From: Caldora sp. SIO3E6
Lineage (GTDB): Bacteria > Cyanobacteriota > Cyanobacteriia > Cyanobacteriales > Coleofasciculaceae
Assembly: GCA_010672185.1 (NCBI GenBank)
Contig: JAAHHL010000074.1
Coordinates: forward strand, 1-14,598
Direction: 5' to 3'
DNA: 14,598 bases
Positions 13,996-14,598 of this stretch are shown piece after piece (positions within the stretch are counted from its first letter, which is position 1; each line of letters starts with the position of its first letter). The position numbers were made by a program, and so were the translations under genes. The notes beneath the pieces were generated by a model, which did no database searches, was not told the DNA's origin, and saw only the letters and a list, made by a program, of their open reading frames with translations.

Positions 13996-14598
13996 TTGGA
14001 TAATTATCAACCAGTAGCGATCGCAGAATCTCAACAGAGAGCAATTGCCTATTTGAGAACGCCAGCAGCGATTCGGAAGCAATGCGATCGCCTTTTTAGC
14101 TTAACCTGTGCTGACCAGTTACCTCACTTTCGCTGCAATTTAACTAAGTTAGACCAGGTAGCTAACTATGTCATCCAGGTGATGAGGGATGAGTATCCCG
14201 ACTTGAATATCCCCTTTCACAGCCGGTGGCGACATTTTGAAGTGGGTAATGGGTCGCGCCTTGGGGAACTAGAGGAAAAATTGGCAGGACTTACTCCTAG
14301 GGAAAAAGCTCGAACTAAGTATGATCTAGCAATAGTTAGTGTGTTACTCGATGCTGGTGCTGGCGCTGCATGGGAGTATCACGAACAGGAAACAGGACAA
14401 GTATTTAGTCGTTCTGAAGGCTTAGCAGTAGCCAGTTTCCGCATGTTTTGCCAGGGAGCTTTTTCCAGTGACTCGGAACAACCTCTGCAAGCTAATGCTC
14501 AAGGATTGCAAAACTTAACTGTAGATAAGCTAGCTGAGGGATTTCAGGTGAGTCAACGCAATCCACTAGTGGGACTTAATGGTCGTTTGCAGTTACTA
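13996..14598 (+). CDS. URC4/Urg3 family (DUF1688) protein, 5' part with TTG start
   Basis: An open frame of 201 codons runs off the window end. Its translation has AYLRTPAAIRKQCDRLFSL, LPHFRCNLTKLDQVANYV, YPDLNIPFHSRWRHFEVG and SVLLDAGAGAAWEYHEQETG, the recognisable N-terminal half of the DUF1688 family named after yeast URC4. In that yeast pathway the gene is needed for reductive-independent uracil catabolism; the chemistry is unresolved. An in-frame TAA at 13981 limits the N-terminus, and the only suitable early start is TTG at 13996, preceded by AAAGG (13985-13989) 6 bases upstream. The first ATG is more than 50 codons in, within conserved sequence, so an ATG-only gene caller would truncate it. 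In bacteria the gene often neighbours uracil phosphoribosyltransferase or GTP-cyclohydrolase-II-like genes, which would be downstream of this window. Confidence 0.82.
   Translation, partial: MDNYQPVAIAESQQRAIAYLRTPAAIRKQCDRLFSLTCADQLPHFRCNLTKLDQVANYVIQVMRDEYPDLNIPFHSRWRHFEVGNGSRLGELEEKLAGLTPREKARTKYDLAIVSVLLDAGAGAAWEYHEQETGQVFSRSEGLAVASFRMFCQGAFSSDSEQPLQANAQGLQNLTVDKLAEGFQVSQRNPLVGLNGRLQLL

Noticed and set aside
13818..14003. 61-codon frame starting MLFVVCC
   Set aside because: It is made of TTGTTGT heptamers and C-rich repeat and overlaps the start of the DUF1688 gene in another frame.
14099..14110. Pho-box-like CTTAACCT
   Set aside because: It is a single half-site inside the DUF1688 coding sequence, without the tandem repeats SphR sites need.

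Overview
The window looks like the end of a draft contig from a filamentous cyanobacterium. The support is six copies of the HIP1 octamer GCGATCGC (72, 8803, 9892, 10470, 14017, 14084), AT-leaning DNA, many short tandem heptamer and octamer repeats (STRRs) between genes, a SphR/SphS-like two-component pair and several cyanobacterial domain architectures. The first 35 bases are not biological: they read as an Illumina read-2 adapter with T-to-G miscalls and one deleted base, so the first gene is cut at the contig edge.

Layout. 36-857: 3' part of a secreted trypsin-like protease with two C-terminal PPC domains. 1000-2004 (-): zinc-independent quinone oxidoreductase. 2207-3148 and 3482-4456 (+): tandemly duplicated genes, each an HTH-like module plus a GAF domain with a cyclic-nucleotide-type signature. 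4722-6871 (-): response regulator then histidine kinase. 7141-7285 (-): probable decayed end of a TnpB gene. 7617-8276 (+): rhomboid protease. 8352-8954 (-): PD-(D/E)XK nuclease-like protein. 9211-11439 (+): exported Ntn-hydrolase acylase. 11548-11865 (+): small cyanobacterial protein of unknown role. 11958-13814 (+): membrane class III nucleotide cyclase with a c-type-haem sensor domain and residues that predict cGMP synthesis. 13996-14598 (+, open at the window end): URC4/Urg3 (DUF1688) protein with a TTG start.

How the parts could fit together. Most genes look independently transcribed; only the regulator-kinase pair is a clear operon. The most interesting functional hypothesis is a redox/haem-controlled guanylyl cyclase whose product could be read by the two GAF proteins encoded about 8 kb away. 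This rests on motifs only. The acylase has the Ser/His23/Asn241 catalytic set of amidohydrolases that include homoserine-lactone acylases.

Structure outside the genes is unusually rich. Heptamer arrays begin at or within a few tens of bases of the stop codons of five plus-strand genes. A 54-55 bp core plus octamer array occurs twice in inverted orientation around the two-component operon. A GGCAGGA-type repeat has entered the acylase gene in frame, in the spacer that maturation would remove. Nested inverted repeats precede the GAF genes.
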